A DNA stretch of 41,298 bases from Clostridia bacterium (GCA_018433015.1 JAHDSB010000006.1:1-41298); one strand, 5' to 3'. Shown: positions 7,656 through 15,811, numbered from the stretch's first letter. Translations and numbers: made by a program. Notes: generated by a model from the letters alone, not told the origin.

Positions 7656-8819
7656 TTATTCACTGAGGTAATCTAAAGCATATTGGGCGTACAGAGCTGT
7701 ACCATACTCCAGAGCATCTTCATCGATATTAAAATTAGGATGATGGTGAGGATAATTTGCCTGTTTGGCTGGATTTCCGCAACCTACTAAAGCTAAGACA
7801 CCGGGAGCTTTCTCCATAAAGTAGGAGAAATCCTCGCCTCCTGTAACTTTCTCAAATAGAGCAACGCCCTGTTTTCCCATAATTTTTTCCACAGCTTTAG
7901 CTGCTCTGGCAGAACTTACTTCATTATTTGTAACATCGGGAGTACCATAAATATATTCCAGCTCAGCCTCTCCACGATAACTTTTGGCGGTGTATTCAGC
8001 AATACGTTTAATCATTTCCGGCATAGCTTTTCTCACTTCAGGATTAAATGTTCTTACATTACCTTCTAAAATAGCATCTCCTGGCAGAACATTAAATCTA
8101 GAACCTGCTTTTAATAGACCAATGCTGACAACAGCAGGATCAAGAGGATTAATCTCTCTGCTAACGATGCTTTGCAAGTTCATAACAATAGCGGACGCTA
8201 TTACAGCTGCATCTACACCCTGGTGTGGTGCGGATCCGTGTCCACCTTTACCCTGGATTTTTATTTTGATAATATCCGTAGCAGCCATTCTGGGACCAGC
8301 TTCTACAGAGATCTTCCCAACTTCCAGGGGAGACCAAAGGTGCATACCAAATACTTCGTCTACACCCTCCATAACACCTTCATCAATCATGATTTTTGCA
8401 CCTAGAGCTACTTCCTCTCCGGGTTGGAAAAAGAGCTTAACTGTACCTTTAAGCTGGTCTTTCATTTCATTTAAAATTTTAGCAGCACCTAACAGCATAG
8501 CAGTATGTCCATCATGACCGCATCCATGCATATAACCTTCATTTTGTGATTTATATTCTACATCGTTCTGTTCCAGTAATTCTAAAGCATCCATATCGCC
8601 CCGCAAACCCACAGTTTTTCCGGGTTTTGCTCCTTCAACTGTCCCTACTACAGCAGTTTCACCTACAGTAATATAAGGTACACCTATCTTATCCAATTCT
8701 TCTTTAATTCTCTTAGATGTCCTGTACTCCTTCAAGCTAGGTTCAGGATTCATGTGAAACTCTCTGCGCATATCAATGACATACTGCTTATACTTGTTTG
8801 CCAGACTTTTTGCTTCCAT
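7656..8819 (-). CDS. M20 family amidohydrolase (N-acyl amino acid / hippurate hydrolase type)
   Basis: A 387-aa metal-dependent hydrolase of the M20D group, which cleaves N-acyl or conjugated amino acids such as hippurate or indole-acetyl amino acids. Visible motifs: GLRGDMDAL, then MHGCGHDGHT with the metal-binding Cys and His (about residues 100-110), FFQPGEE (about 133), FGMHLWSP (about 160), the dimerisation-domain GGHGSAPHQGVDA, and the C-terminal GGEDFSYF and YPHHHPNFNID. I start at ATG 8819 (MEAKSLANKY), preceded by AAAGAAGTG. The open frame extends 20 codons upstream to 8879, but that stretch is Lys/Ile/Phe-rich, runs toward the terminator and is absent from family members. It is third in the leftward group after the AllC-like hydrolase and the transporter, behind a terminator-like hairpin. 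The exact substrate cannot be read from sequence. Confidence 0.92.
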   Translation of the reverse strand: MEAKSLANKYKQYVIDMRREFHMNPEPSLKEYRTSKRIKEELDKIGVPYITVGETAVVGTVEGAKPGKTVGLRGDMDALELLEQNDVEYKSQNEGYMHGCGHDGHTAMLLGAAKILNEMKDQLKGTVKLFFQPGEEVALGAKIMIDEGVMEGVDEVFGMHLWSPLEVGKISVEAGPRMAATDIIKIKIQGKGGHGSAPHQGVDAAVIASAIVMNLQSIVSREINPLDPAVVSIGLLKAGSRFNVLPGDAILEGNVRTFNPEVRKAMPEMIKRIAEYTAKSYRGEAELEYIYGTPDVTNNEVSSARAAKAVEKIMGKQGVALFEKVTGGEDFSYFMEKAPGVLALVGCGNPAKQANYPHHHPNFNIDEDALEYGTALYAQYALDYLSE

Positions 8820-8886
8820 TTTTAACACTTCTTTCTTTAGAATTTTATATTTAAAAATTTTTTCAAATTTTATTTTCAAAATAAAA

Positions 8887-8925
8887 GCCGCTTAATCCCC
8901 GCTTTTTCAAGGGGTAATAAGCGGC
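8887..8925 (-). terminator. Terminator or attenuator between the transporter and M20 genes
   Basis: GCCGCTTA (8887-8894) pairs with TAAGCGGC (8918-8925), and an inner CCCC/GGGG pair (8897-8900 with 8911-8914) extends the stem. On the minus strand it is followed by TTTTATTTT. It lies 12 bases past the transporter stop at 8938 and 67 bases before the M20 start, so it can end the transcript or lower expression of the last gene. Confidence 0.8.
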
Positions 8926-8937
8926 GCAAAACCTAAA

Positions 8938-10119
8938 TTACAGAAGTTTTACAAAGAAACCGGCCAACACAACGGAAGTAATTGTTACAGTTGTAAAACC
9001 ACCCACTAACATTTGGGGCACGGTGTGACTTGCTATATATTCATATTCTTCATCATTTTCCGCAACAGATTTAGCTGCCTCAATAGTTAGAATATAATCT
9101 GCCGGGAATCCATATAAAGCTGTCATAGCAATAGAAAAAGCCATTTCCTTAGAGTATCCTAACAATTTTCCAACGAGCATGGACATAATCCCCATCCCAA
9201 TTAGCCCAATAATTATCAGACCAAATAAAGGTAAAGCTATTTCAGCCAGCATACTTGGAGTTGCTTTGGCCAGATTGGCAAAGATAAAAGCCATTAAAAC
9301 CGTCATCAGATAACCAAAAGCTCCAGCCTTATTAAGGGCCCGATCTTCCAGAAAACCAATTTCCCTACCAATAACACCAAATATTAAGCATACCACAAAC
9401 TCATTAACATGTATATAAGGAGATACTACAGTAGCTAACCAAGCTATAAAACCAAGCTTTAGAAGAATAACATAAGAGGTCTGGTATCTTTCAGGTAAGG
9501 GAGGGAAAATTCTCATCTTACTTACCTTTTCCTCAGAAGTAGCGGCAACAGCTGTAGCAGCTGCGGCTTCGCCGTTACGGAATTTCTCCACAAGCCTTTT
9601 ACCTTCTTTTTTTAACAAGAGGGCTGTAACAGGATAACCAAAAAATCCCTGAGTAATATATACAGAAGTTGCCAGAACAGCAACAGTAGTAAGTCCTCTT
9701 TCTGTAGCTGCAGTACTCATTAAAATTGATGCCACAACACCACCAGATAGGGGAGGTGTACCGGCAATAACCATTTCCCAACCAAAAAGCACTCTACCTA
9801 AAGTTAAGGCCGTAACACAAATTCCTACTACCCCTGCCATAGCTATTAGTACAGTCCTCCACTGACTTAATAACTCTCGTACACTCATCAAAGTACCCAT
9901 ATGGGTCAAGAGTAAATACATGGACATATACACTACCGGTGTAGCAAAAGAAGCCTGAGTAATAATATCCGGGGGTAAAACGGTCCAAAAACCAATTAGA
10001 AATAAAACAGCTGAAACGAATACTGAAGGAACGAAAGCTTTCGTTTTAATAGATACTATTTCACCAACTGTTAAAATAAATAAAATAATAGCAAATGCAG
10101 CAACAACGCTAAATTGCAT
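8938..10119 (-). CDS. Uncharacterised multi-pass membrane transporter-like protein
   Basis: A 393-aa protein with about 10-12 hydrophobic segments in two halves, separated by a cytoplasmic, charged, Ala-rich loop of about 50 residues (about 165-215, beginning LLLKKEGKRLVEKF). Each half has a glycine-rich break in a membrane segment (TPPLSGGVVAS at about 120; GFPADYILTIEAAK at about 345), as in inverted-repeat secondary transporters such as ESS/GltS-like families. I do not recognise the exact family; DUF3100-type neighbours of amidohydrolases came to mind, but its N-terminus does not fit what I recall. Spacing to the upstream AllC-like gene is 23 bases, so they are surely co-transcribed. By context it imports the substrate of the M20 hydrolases or exports a product; this is inference. 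Confidence 0.8.
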   Translation of the reverse strand: MQFSVVAAFAIILFILTVGEIVSIKTKAFVPSVFVSAVLFLIGFWTVLPPDIITQASFATPVVYMSMYLLLTHMGTLMSVRELLSQWRTVLIAMAGVVGICVTALTLGRVLFGWEMVIAGTPPLSGGVVASILMSTAATERGLTTVAVLATSVYITQGFFGYPVTALLLKKEGKRLVEKFRNGEAAAATAVAATSEEKVSKMRIFPPLPERYQTSYVILLKLGFIAWLATVVSPYIHVNEFVVCLIFGVIGREIGFLEDRALNKAGAFGYLMTVLMAFIFANLAKATPSMLAEIALPLFGLIIIGLIGMGIMSMLVGKLLGYSKEMAFSIAMTALYGFPADYILTIEAAKSVAENDEEYEYIASHTVPQMLVGGFTTVTITSVVLAGFFVKLL

Positions 10120-10142
10120 GTTTTCACCTTCTTTTAATATTT

Positions 10143-11387
10143 TTAATCTTTAACAGTGACAGACATATCTAGTACTGTCTGGAGTACTATTTCCACCCCC
10201 TTCTGGAGGTCAGCATAATCAGTCCACTCTTCTGGGCAATGACTTCGCCCGTCTTTGCTGGGCACAAATACCAATCCCACTTCGGTAATACCGGCCATTA
10301 TCATAGCATCATGTCCGGCTCCACTAAGCATAGTTCTTTCAGAGAAACCTAGCTTTTTACAGTTTTTCTGAATGCTGTTGATAATGTCTTGTGATAATTT
10401 AACAGGTTCTACTTGCAACATTTCAACTATTTCATAATTTGCTTCACTGCCTTGAGTTTCCTTTTTAAGGGCTTCTTGAATGTCTCTGTATACCTTATTT
10501 ATACATTCTGTACTTTTAGACCTTATATCCACTGTAAAGGTAACTTCTTTAGGCACTATATTAGCTGCCCCCGGCATCACCTGTAAAACGCCAACAGTGG
10601 CAACTGTGCCCTCACCGGCATTAACAGCAAATTCACTGATACGTCCTATTACCCGGGCCGCAGCATCCAATGGATTAGCGCGCATATCCATTGGAGTTGT
10701 ACCGGCATGATCCGGCCTGCCTCGCACTATCACTTTAAACTCATGAATACCAACAATATAATCTATAATACCGATATCTTGCTTATTTTTTTCTAATACC
10801 GGTCCTTGCTCAATATGCAGTTCTATAAAACACTTTAAATCTTTAGGATTCCTTTGAGCTTGAGCTATTTTTTCGGGATCAAAGCCAAATTCCTGCATGG
10901 CTTCATACATAGCTATACCATTTTCATCTTTATTATTTATTAGTTGATCTTTTGTAACTTTTCCTGCCATAGCTCTACTGCCGAAAAGTCCTGCGCCAAA
11001 TCTGCCGCCTTCTTCTTCAATCATGGCTATTATTTCAATAGGATGTTTTGTTTTTATATTATTCTCCTTTATTACCCGTGCTGTTTCTAAGGCAGCTATA
11101 ACACCGGCCGGCCCATCAAAATTACCTCCATGTTTTACTGAGTCAAAATGTGAGCCCACCATAACAACAGGAGCATTTTTTTCTGTACCTTCAATTCTGC
11201 CTATTATAGTAGCGGCATCATCTTCATATACTTTCAGACCTATGGCTTTCATTTCAGCTTTTAAATACTCCCTGGCTTTCCTATCCGCCTGGGAAAAAGA
11301 AAATCTAGTAAGCCCTAAATTAGGAGTATCATTACATTTGGCTAGTTCCTCAATATCTCTTTTTATCCTTTGCAATTGAGTTTTCAT
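10143..11387 (-). CDS. M20 hydrolase of the allantoate amidohydrolase / N-carbamoyl-L-amino acid hydrolase family
   Basis: A 414-aa dizinc amidohydrolase of the AllC/HyuC/beta-ureidopropionase group. All the metal-ligand motifs are present in order: GSHFDSVKHGGNFDGPAG (His and Asp, about residues 78-95), IEEEGGRFG (about 125), LHIEQGPVLE (about 190) and SHCPEEWTDYA near the C-terminus. The dimerisation domain has GRPDHAGTTPMD and the active-site loop MLSGAGHDAM is intact. Family members hydrolyse ureido groups of allantoate, ureidoglycine, N-carbamoyl amino acids or beta-ureidopropionate, releasing ammonia and carbon dioxide; motifs alone do not separate these. It is the first gene of a leftward operon, directly opposite the PucR-type regulator with which it shares overlapping promoters (11452-11501). 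No allantoinase, hydantoinase or dihydropyrimidinase is present in the window. Confidence 0.9.
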   Translation of the reverse strand: MKTQLQRIKRDIEELAKCNDTPNLGLTRFSFSQADRKAREYLKAEMKAIGLKVYEDDAATIIGRIEGTEKNAPVVMVGSHFDSVKHGGNFDGPAGVIAALETARVIKENNIKTKHPIEIIAMIEEEGGRFGAGLFGSRAMAGKVTKDQLINNKDENGIAMYEAMQEFGFDPEKIAQAQRNPKDLKCFIELHIEQGPVLEKNKQDIGIIDYIVGIHEFKVIVRGRPDHAGTTPMDMRANPLDAAARVIGRISEFAVNAGEGTVATVGVLQVMPGAANIVPKEVTFTVDIRSKSTECINKVYRDIQEALKKETQGSEANYEIVEMLQVEPVKLSQDIINSIQKNCKKLGFSERTMLSGAGHDAMIMAGITEVGLVFVPSKDGRSHCPEEWTDYADLQKGVEIVLQTVLDMSVTVKD

Positions 11388-11451
11388 AACTTCTAACCTA
11401 CCCTTTGATTAGTTTATGATCATTTAATTCTATTGTATAACAATTAAAATA

Positions 11452-11480
11452 TTGACGTTTTATAGTATATCAATTATAGT
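11452..11480 (+). promoter_or_regulatory. Sigma-A-type promoter of the PucR-like regulator
   Basis: TTGACG (11452-11457), a 17-base spacer and TATAGT (11475-11480); transcription would start near 11487, about 80 bases before the TTG start codon of the regulator. It overlaps the opposing promoter at 11473-11501. Confidence 0.65.
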
Positions 11481-11501
11481 TAATTTAAACTATATTGTTA
11501 A
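11473..11501 (-). promoter_or_regulatory. Sigma-A-type promoter of the M20 hydrolase operon
   Basis: On the minus strand TTAACA (11496-11501), a 17-base spacer and a consensus TATAAT (11473-11478). Transcription would start near 11466. The -10 elements of the two divergent promoters share the same bases, so RNA polymerase cannot occupy both at once. Confidence 0.7.
11475..11494. promoter_or_regulatory. Palindromic operator candidate in the divergent promoter region
   Basis: TATAGTT - 6 bases - AACTATA is a perfect 7-bp inverted repeat. It covers the plus-strand -10 and start region and the minus-strand -10 to spacer. The placement is what one expects of a binding site through which the divergently encoded regulator controls itself and the hydrolase operon; binding is inferred, not shown. 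Confidence 0.5.
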
Positions 11502-11565
11502 CACCAGAATTATATATATTTTTTTGTTGTGTTAACTAAATTCGTTAAATATTAAGGTGATAATA

Positions 11566-13368
11566 TTGCAAAAATACCTAAATAAAATTCAGAGACAACA
11601 AGCAATTCTCAATATTTCAGAGCTCCTTAATTCCACCCAGGAAACCAGCTATATCCTGCAAGCCTTATTAAGCCAAGCCTTAAAATATATTAAGGGTGGC
11701 GATGCAGGTATAATCTTTTTATATAATGAAAAAAAAGGCTATTTGGAAGTTCGTTCTTATGTTGGCTTTGATAAAGAAGTAATAGCCGTAAAACTTAAAC
11801 CTAATGAATCTATTACAGGGATATCCTTTGCTAGAAAAGAACCTCTGCTTTTTGATAATCCTCAGGATATACAAATTACAACTGCTACCATGAGAAAAGA
11901 TAACCAAAAAATAATTAAAAATACTTATGAAAATCTCTTCCCTCAAATTTATAGCACTATTGCCTGTCCCTTAATATTTCAAGGTAAATGCATGGGTATT
12001 ATAGTTGTTGATAATTTCACCCAAGATAATCCTTTGACTCAAGATGATCTAGATTTCTTAAAAGCCATATCTATCCAGGCAGCAATTGCAGTAAACAATG
12101 CTATTAATTACGAAAAAGAACTCAAAAACAATATGAATTTACAGTTTTCAACTAATCTTCATAATAAATTTACTGCCATGGTACTAGAAGGATGTACGAT
12201 TCAAGATATAATCAAGGAACTATCTCTGTTATTAAACAGAGATATCGTTATTGTAGATTTATTTTTTAATATTAAAAATTACATTTTAGAAAGGGACTTA
12301 TCTTATACATTATTGAAAAAACTGCAAATCTCCATCTCTCAACAGTTAGATATCCTTAATCCTACTGTTTATAAAATATCTAATACAGACACCAGTTTGT
12401 TTCTTTACCCTATCATAGTTAGTAAAAGTCCTTTGGGATGGCTTGGTATTATATCTCATTCCCAACTAGACTCGGAAATGGATAACATTACTATCGAACG
12501 TGGTATAACAACCCTGGCTTTGGAACTCCTTAAAGATAGAGAAATGCAAGAAATGGAACAGAAATTAAAGGGCGATTTTCTGGATAATTTAGTAGAAAAT
12601 CAAGACGAAAATTATTTACTAAAATGCTGCCGACACTATGGTTATGACACTAATAAGGAACACCAAATTGCCGTGCTGGATCTGAAACATTCTTTTTCTA
12701 ATGAAAATAATCATGTTTATGATGTAGAGTTTATTAACTGTCAGAAAAAACTATATGACTATCTGTCCAAAGAGTTCATAAAGTATTTTCCAAATACTAT
12801 TTCAATTATTAAAGGCTATAATATCATTTATATTTTGGAATTAAATAAAACTACTAAAAGTCATCTTTCCAAAAACACTATTGAACATATCTTAAACTCT
12901 GAGCAAGTAAAGCACATTGTTCATGATAAGATTAATGGTTATGCTGTGGGGATCAGTAATCCCTTTCAGGATATCTCCCATTTTAAACATTCCTATTCAA
13001 ATGCCTTTCAGGCCCTAAAAATTGGGAAACAAATCGCTGGCCATAATTTTGTTAACTTTTATGATGACTTAGCTATAAAGAAGCTGCTTTTAAATAATCA
13101 TCCGGAAGTTTTAAAAGACTTTGTGGAAAAAACTCTAGGGAACCTTCTTAATTATTCCAAAAACTCCCGCAATGAATTTCTCGATACCCTCATTATTTAT
13201 ATAAAAAGTAACGGTAACTGGTCTTATACCAAGGATCAATTACACATCCACGGTAATACTTTAAGCTACCGTTTAAAACGAATTGAAGAAATATTAAAGT
13301 TAAAACTCAACAACTACAACCACAGGCTTAAAATACAAATAGCCCTGGATATCTTAGAAATACTGTGA
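11566..13368 (+). CDS. GAF and PucR/CdaR-type transcriptional regulator
   Basis: A 600-aa cytoplasmic regulator. Residues about 15-175 form a GAF sensor domain (GDAGIIFLYNEKKGYLEVRSYVG; IACPLIFQGKCMGIIVVDN). The middle (about 320-480) looks like the degenerate GGDEF-like domain of CdaR/PucR proteins. The C-terminus carries the PucR helix-turn-helix: FLDTLIIYIKSNGNW, IHGNTLSYRLKRIEEIL. Family members sense metabolites and switch catabolic genes for purines, sugars or amino-acid derivatives. The start is TTG 11566: the strong Shine-Dalgarno AAGGTGAT (11554-11561) is 4 bases before it, whereas the upstream in-frame GTG at 11557 lies inside that site. It is divergent from the M20 operon and followed, after a terminator, by the NhaC-type transporter, so it is the natural controller of this module. 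Confidence 0.9.
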   Translation: MQKYLNKIQRQQAILNISELLNSTQETSYILQALLSQALKYIKGGDAGIIFLYNEKKGYLEVRSYVGFDKEVIAVKLKPNESITGISFARKEPLLFDNPQDIQITTATMRKDNQKIIKNTYENLFPQIYSTIACPLIFQGKCMGIIVVDNFTQDNPLTQDDLDFLKAISIQAAIAVNNAINYEKELKNNMNLQFSTNLHNKFTAMVLEGCTIQDIIKELSLLLNRDIVIVDLFFNIKNYILERDLSYTLLKKLQISISQQLDILNPTVYKISNTDTSLFLYPIIVSKSPLGWLGIISHSQLDSEMDNITIERGITTLALELLKDREMQEMEQKLKGDFLDNLVENQDENYLLKCCRHYGYDTNKEHQIAVLDLKHSFSNENNHVYDVEFINCQKKLYDYLSKEFIKYFPNTISIIKGYNIIYILELNKTTKSHLSKNTIEHILNSEQVKHIVHDKINGYAVGISNPFQDISHFKHSYSNAFQALKIGKQIAGHNFVNFYDDLAIKKLLLNNHPEVLKDFVEKTLGNLLNYSKNSRNEFLDTLIIYIKSNGNWSYTKDQLHIHGNTLSYRLKRIEEILKLKLNNYNHRLKIQIALDILEIL

Positions 13369-13393
13369 AATTATATTTTTTGTTCACTATTTC

Positions 13394-13427
13394 AAACAGT
13401 CTATTCGCTTAAACGAATAGACTGTTT
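13394..13427 (+). terminator. Intrinsic terminator after the PucR-like regulator
   Basis: A perfect 14-bp stem (AAACAGTCTATTCG at 13394-13407 with its complement at 13414-13427) and a 6-base loop, 25 bases past the stop. The T-tract (CTTTA) is weak, so termination may be partial. The following gene-free stretch to 13643 holds the promoter region of the NhaC-type gene. Confidence 0.75.
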
Positions 13428-13558
13428 CTTTACTGAGCATATGGCAATAGAACGGAATATATTTTCTAAAAGTATTCGTTAATCAAAACACTTATTTTAC
13501 CAGTTAGCATAAAATTTATTCCTATAATACCTAATTTTACTTATTTATCAGCATTTTT

Positions 13559-13590
13559 GCAATAATTAATAAATTAGGCATAATTATTGC
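13559..13590. promoter_or_regulatory. Inverted-repeat operator candidate upstream of the NhaC-type gene
   Basis: Perfect 10-base arms GCAATAATTA (13559-13568) and TAATTATTGC (13581-13590) with a 12-base spacer. The right arm overlaps the -35 hexamer of the promoter at 13587-13615, a position suited to repression or activation. Its sequence differs from the palindrome at 11475-11494. Confidence 0.5.
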
Positions 13591-13615
13591 TACTTATAAA
13601 TATATGTTCTAATAA
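13587..13615 (+). promoter_or_regulatory. Promoter of the NhaC-type transporter gene
   Basis: TTGCTA (13587-13592), 17 bases, TAATAA (13610-13615). A start near 13622 would give a leader of about 22 bases holding the AAGGAGGG ribosome-binding site (13629-13636). Confidence 0.5.
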
Positions 13616-13643
13616 TTATGACTAATTTAAGGAGGGATTGTTT

Positions 13644-15074
13644 ATGGAATACGGTATTTTAAGTATCATACCACCGATTATTGCCATTGTTTTGTCAATT
13701 TGGTCAAAACAAGTATTTATCTCCTTGTTTGCTGGAATTCTATCAGCAGAGTTCATAATGACCAACTTTAGTCCTCTGATGGCTCTAGGTAATTCTATCG
13801 ATGGAATTGTCAATGTTTTCGCAGAAGATTGGATAACTAAAACCATTATGTTTTCCTTTTTAGTTGGTGCTATTATAACCATGATTCAAGCCTCAGGAGG
13901 AGTTACCGGATTTATTGATTACCTAACTAAAAAAACCAAAACTATTAAGAATAAAAAGGGAGCAATGTTATTGTGTTATATTACCGGTATAATTATCTTT
14001 ATAGAATCCTCCATAACTATACTAGTATCGGGAGTTGTAGCTCGTCCTCTTACCGATAAATATAAGATCTCCAGAGAAAAACTTGCCTTTATTTGCGACT
14101 CCACATCTGCTCCTGTCTGTGGACTGATACCGTTAAATTCGTGGGGTGCAACACTTATTGGGCTACTGGGAGTTCAAATTAGTGCAGGTGTTCTTACAGG
14201 TAATCCTGTAGAAATCTTGATAAAAAGCATACCCTATGAGTTTTACTCTATAGTAGCCCTACTATCAGTGTTATATTATATCTTAACTGACAAAGATTGG
14301 GGCCCTATGAAAAAAGCAGAAGAAAGGGCTAGAACTACAGGGCAAGTATTGCGTGAAGGGTCTGTACCCCTTGTCTCAACAGACGCTACTGATGTACCAG
14401 TTAAAGAAGGGGTTAAACCCGATATGATGAATATGCTCTTACCTTTGATCGTCCTTATTGTTATGATGCCCATTAGCCTTTACGTTACAGGAGAGGGTAA
14501 TATCATGCAAGGCTCAGGTTCCACTTCTGTATTCTGGGCTGTATTAACTTGTTTACTGTTTTGTGCCGTTTATTATATGTCCAAGAAAATAATGACTCTT
14601 AATGAATTCATGCAGTATTTATACAGTGGTATCGGCAGCATGGTCCCTGTTGCAACAATACTAATATTTGCTTTTGCTATAGGAAATTCCATTTCAGCCC
14701 TTGGTACGGGTGAATATATGGCAAGTCTAGTTCAAGGAAGAATAAGCGGAACACTAGGACCTGCCATAATATTTATTCTAGGCGGTATTATTGCTTTTTC
14801 TACCGGTACAAGCTTTGGGACATTTGCAATATTAATTCCTATAGCTATGCAAATGGCAGTGGCTATGGACGCTAACATTTATGCCAGTGCTGCAGCCGTT
14901 ATTTCAGGCGGTATCATGGGCGATCACTGTTCTCCCATATCAGATACAACAATTATGGCCTCTATGGCCTCGGCCTCAGACCACATTGATCACGTTAAGA
15001 CCCAATTACCATACGCTCTACTATCCGGTTCCATAGCTTTTGTACTGTACATTTTAACCGGCTTTCTGATTTGA
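13644..15074 (+). CDS. NhaC-family sodium/proton antiporter-like transporter
   Basis: A 476-aa membrane protein with about 11-12 hydrophobic segments. The NhaC family is recognised by the segment with two acidic/serine-rich motifs (IIFIESSITILVSGVVARPL, about residues 115-134; SAPVCGLIPLNSWGATLIG, about 156-174) and the late signature GGIMGDHCSPISDTTIMAS (about 428-446). Members exchange Na+ for H+, or, like MleN, couple ion exchange to an organic anion. The start is ATG 13644, 8 bases after GGAGG; an in-frame TTG at 13638 is only 2 bases from it. Position beside the regulator suggests it works with the M20 hydrolases, either importing a substrate or handling sodium; this is inference. It converges with the next gene with only 7 bases between the stop codons. 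Confidence 0.88.
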   Translation: MEYGILSIIPPIIAIVLSIWSKQVFISLFAGILSAEFIMTNFSPLMALGNSIDGIVNVFAEDWITKTIMFSFLVGAIITMIQASGGVTGFIDYLTKKTKTIKNKKGAMLLCYITGIIIFIESSITILVSGVVARPLTDKYKISREKLAFICDSTSAPVCGLIPLNSWGATLIGLLGVQISAGVLTGNPVEILIKSIPYEFYSIVALLSVLYYILTDKDWGPMKKAEERARTTGQVLREGSVPLVSTDATDVPVKEGVKPDMMNMLLPLIVLIVMMPISLYVTGEGNIMQGSGSTSVFWAVLTCLLFCAVYYMSKKIMTLNEFMQYLYSGIGSMVPVATILIFAFAIGNSISALGTGEYMASLVQGRISGTLGPAIIFILGGIIAFSTGTSFGTFAILIPIAMQMAVAMDANIYASAAAVISGGIMGDHCSPISDTTIMASMASASDHIDHVKTQLPYALLSGSIAFVLYILTGFLI

Positions 15075-15081
15075 CTTGTTC

Positions 15082-15726
15082 TTATGAATTTAAATATTGC
15101 CTAAACCAATTTTTTGCAAGTATTGCTACTTTCTCTAAAGCCCCTGGTTCTTCAAAGAGATGAGTGGACCCTGGTATAATAGTCAATTCTTTTGTTGTCT
15201 CTAACTTTTCATAGGCTTGTTGATTAAGTTGGATAACCCCATCATCGCTACCTCCTACCATAAGTAAGGTGGGGGCAACAACCAGAGGCAATTCCTCTTC
15301 AGCCAGGTCAGGTCGCCCACCTCGTGAGACCACTGCACCAATGGTATTGCCCAAAGCAGCCGCTGCCTTCAATGCAGCGGCTGCTCCTGTGCTTGCTCCA
15401 AAATATCCTATAGCTAAGTTCCTTGGCACATTCGTTTCCAACCACTGTGTTGTTAAGTTTAAGCGGCTAGCTAAGAGATTAATATCAAAACGTCTCTCAT
15501 AATCCAAATCTTCCTCTTCGGTTAAAAGATCCAGCAATAAAGTACCTAATCCTCCTTCACGTAACACCTGGGCTACATAATTATTGCGCGGACTATGACG
15601 GCTACTGCCACTACCATGAGCAAAAAGCACGATGCCCTTTGCATTATCGGGAATTTCTAGGTTCCCTTCCAGCACGATATTATCTACTCCTATATGTACT
15701 AATTCTTCAAGACTATCTGTATTCAT
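15082..15726 (-). CDS. Alpha/beta hydrolase (dienelactone hydrolase-like)
   Basis: A 214-aa cytoplasmic alpha/beta hydrolase. It opens with GNLEIPDNAKGIVLFAHGSGSS (oxyanion-hole strand, about residues 20-41). The nucleophile serine is in the elbow GYFGASTGAAAAL (about 110), the acid is in LMVGGSDDGVI (about 158) and the histidine in IIPGSTHLFEEPG (about 188). The same type of domain is often found fused to, or beside, phosphoribosyltransferases in other bacteria; that domain is absent here. The substrate cannot be inferred. GGAGG lies 10 bases before ATG 15726. The gene stands between the VCBS-type gene's terminator and a convergent neighbour. Confidence 0.85.
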   Translation of the reverse strand: MNTDSLEELVHIGVDNIVLEGNLEIPDNAKGIVLFAHGSGSSRHSPRNNYVAQVLREGGLGTLLLDLLTEEEDLDYERRFDINLLASRLNLTTQWLETNVPRNLAIGYFGASTGAAAALKAAAALGNTIGAVVSRGGRPDLAEEELPLVVAPTLLMVGGSDDGVIQLNQQAYEKLETTKELTIIPGSTHLFEEPGALEKVAILAKNWFRQYLNS

Positions 15727-15811
15727 ACAGTTCCTTCCTCCTTAATATGAATAATTCCTATCATAAAACAGTGTTTCTTAATTTCTTAATATATTTTGCG
15801 CCTTTAAAGCA

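Noticed and set aside
7984-8517. Long open frame opposite the M20 gene
   Set aside because: Antisense shadow of a well-supported enzyme; no ribosome site or recognisable domain. The same holds for other opposite-strand frames across the cobalamin array.
8820-8879. 20-codon N-terminal extension of the second M20 enzyme
   Set aside because: Low-complexity Lys/Ile/Phe codons without ribosome site next to a terminator; family proteins start at the ATG at 8819.
8938-10119. Assignment to DUF3100
   Set aside because: Context fits, but the N-terminal sequence differs from what I recall of that family, so I left it unassigned.
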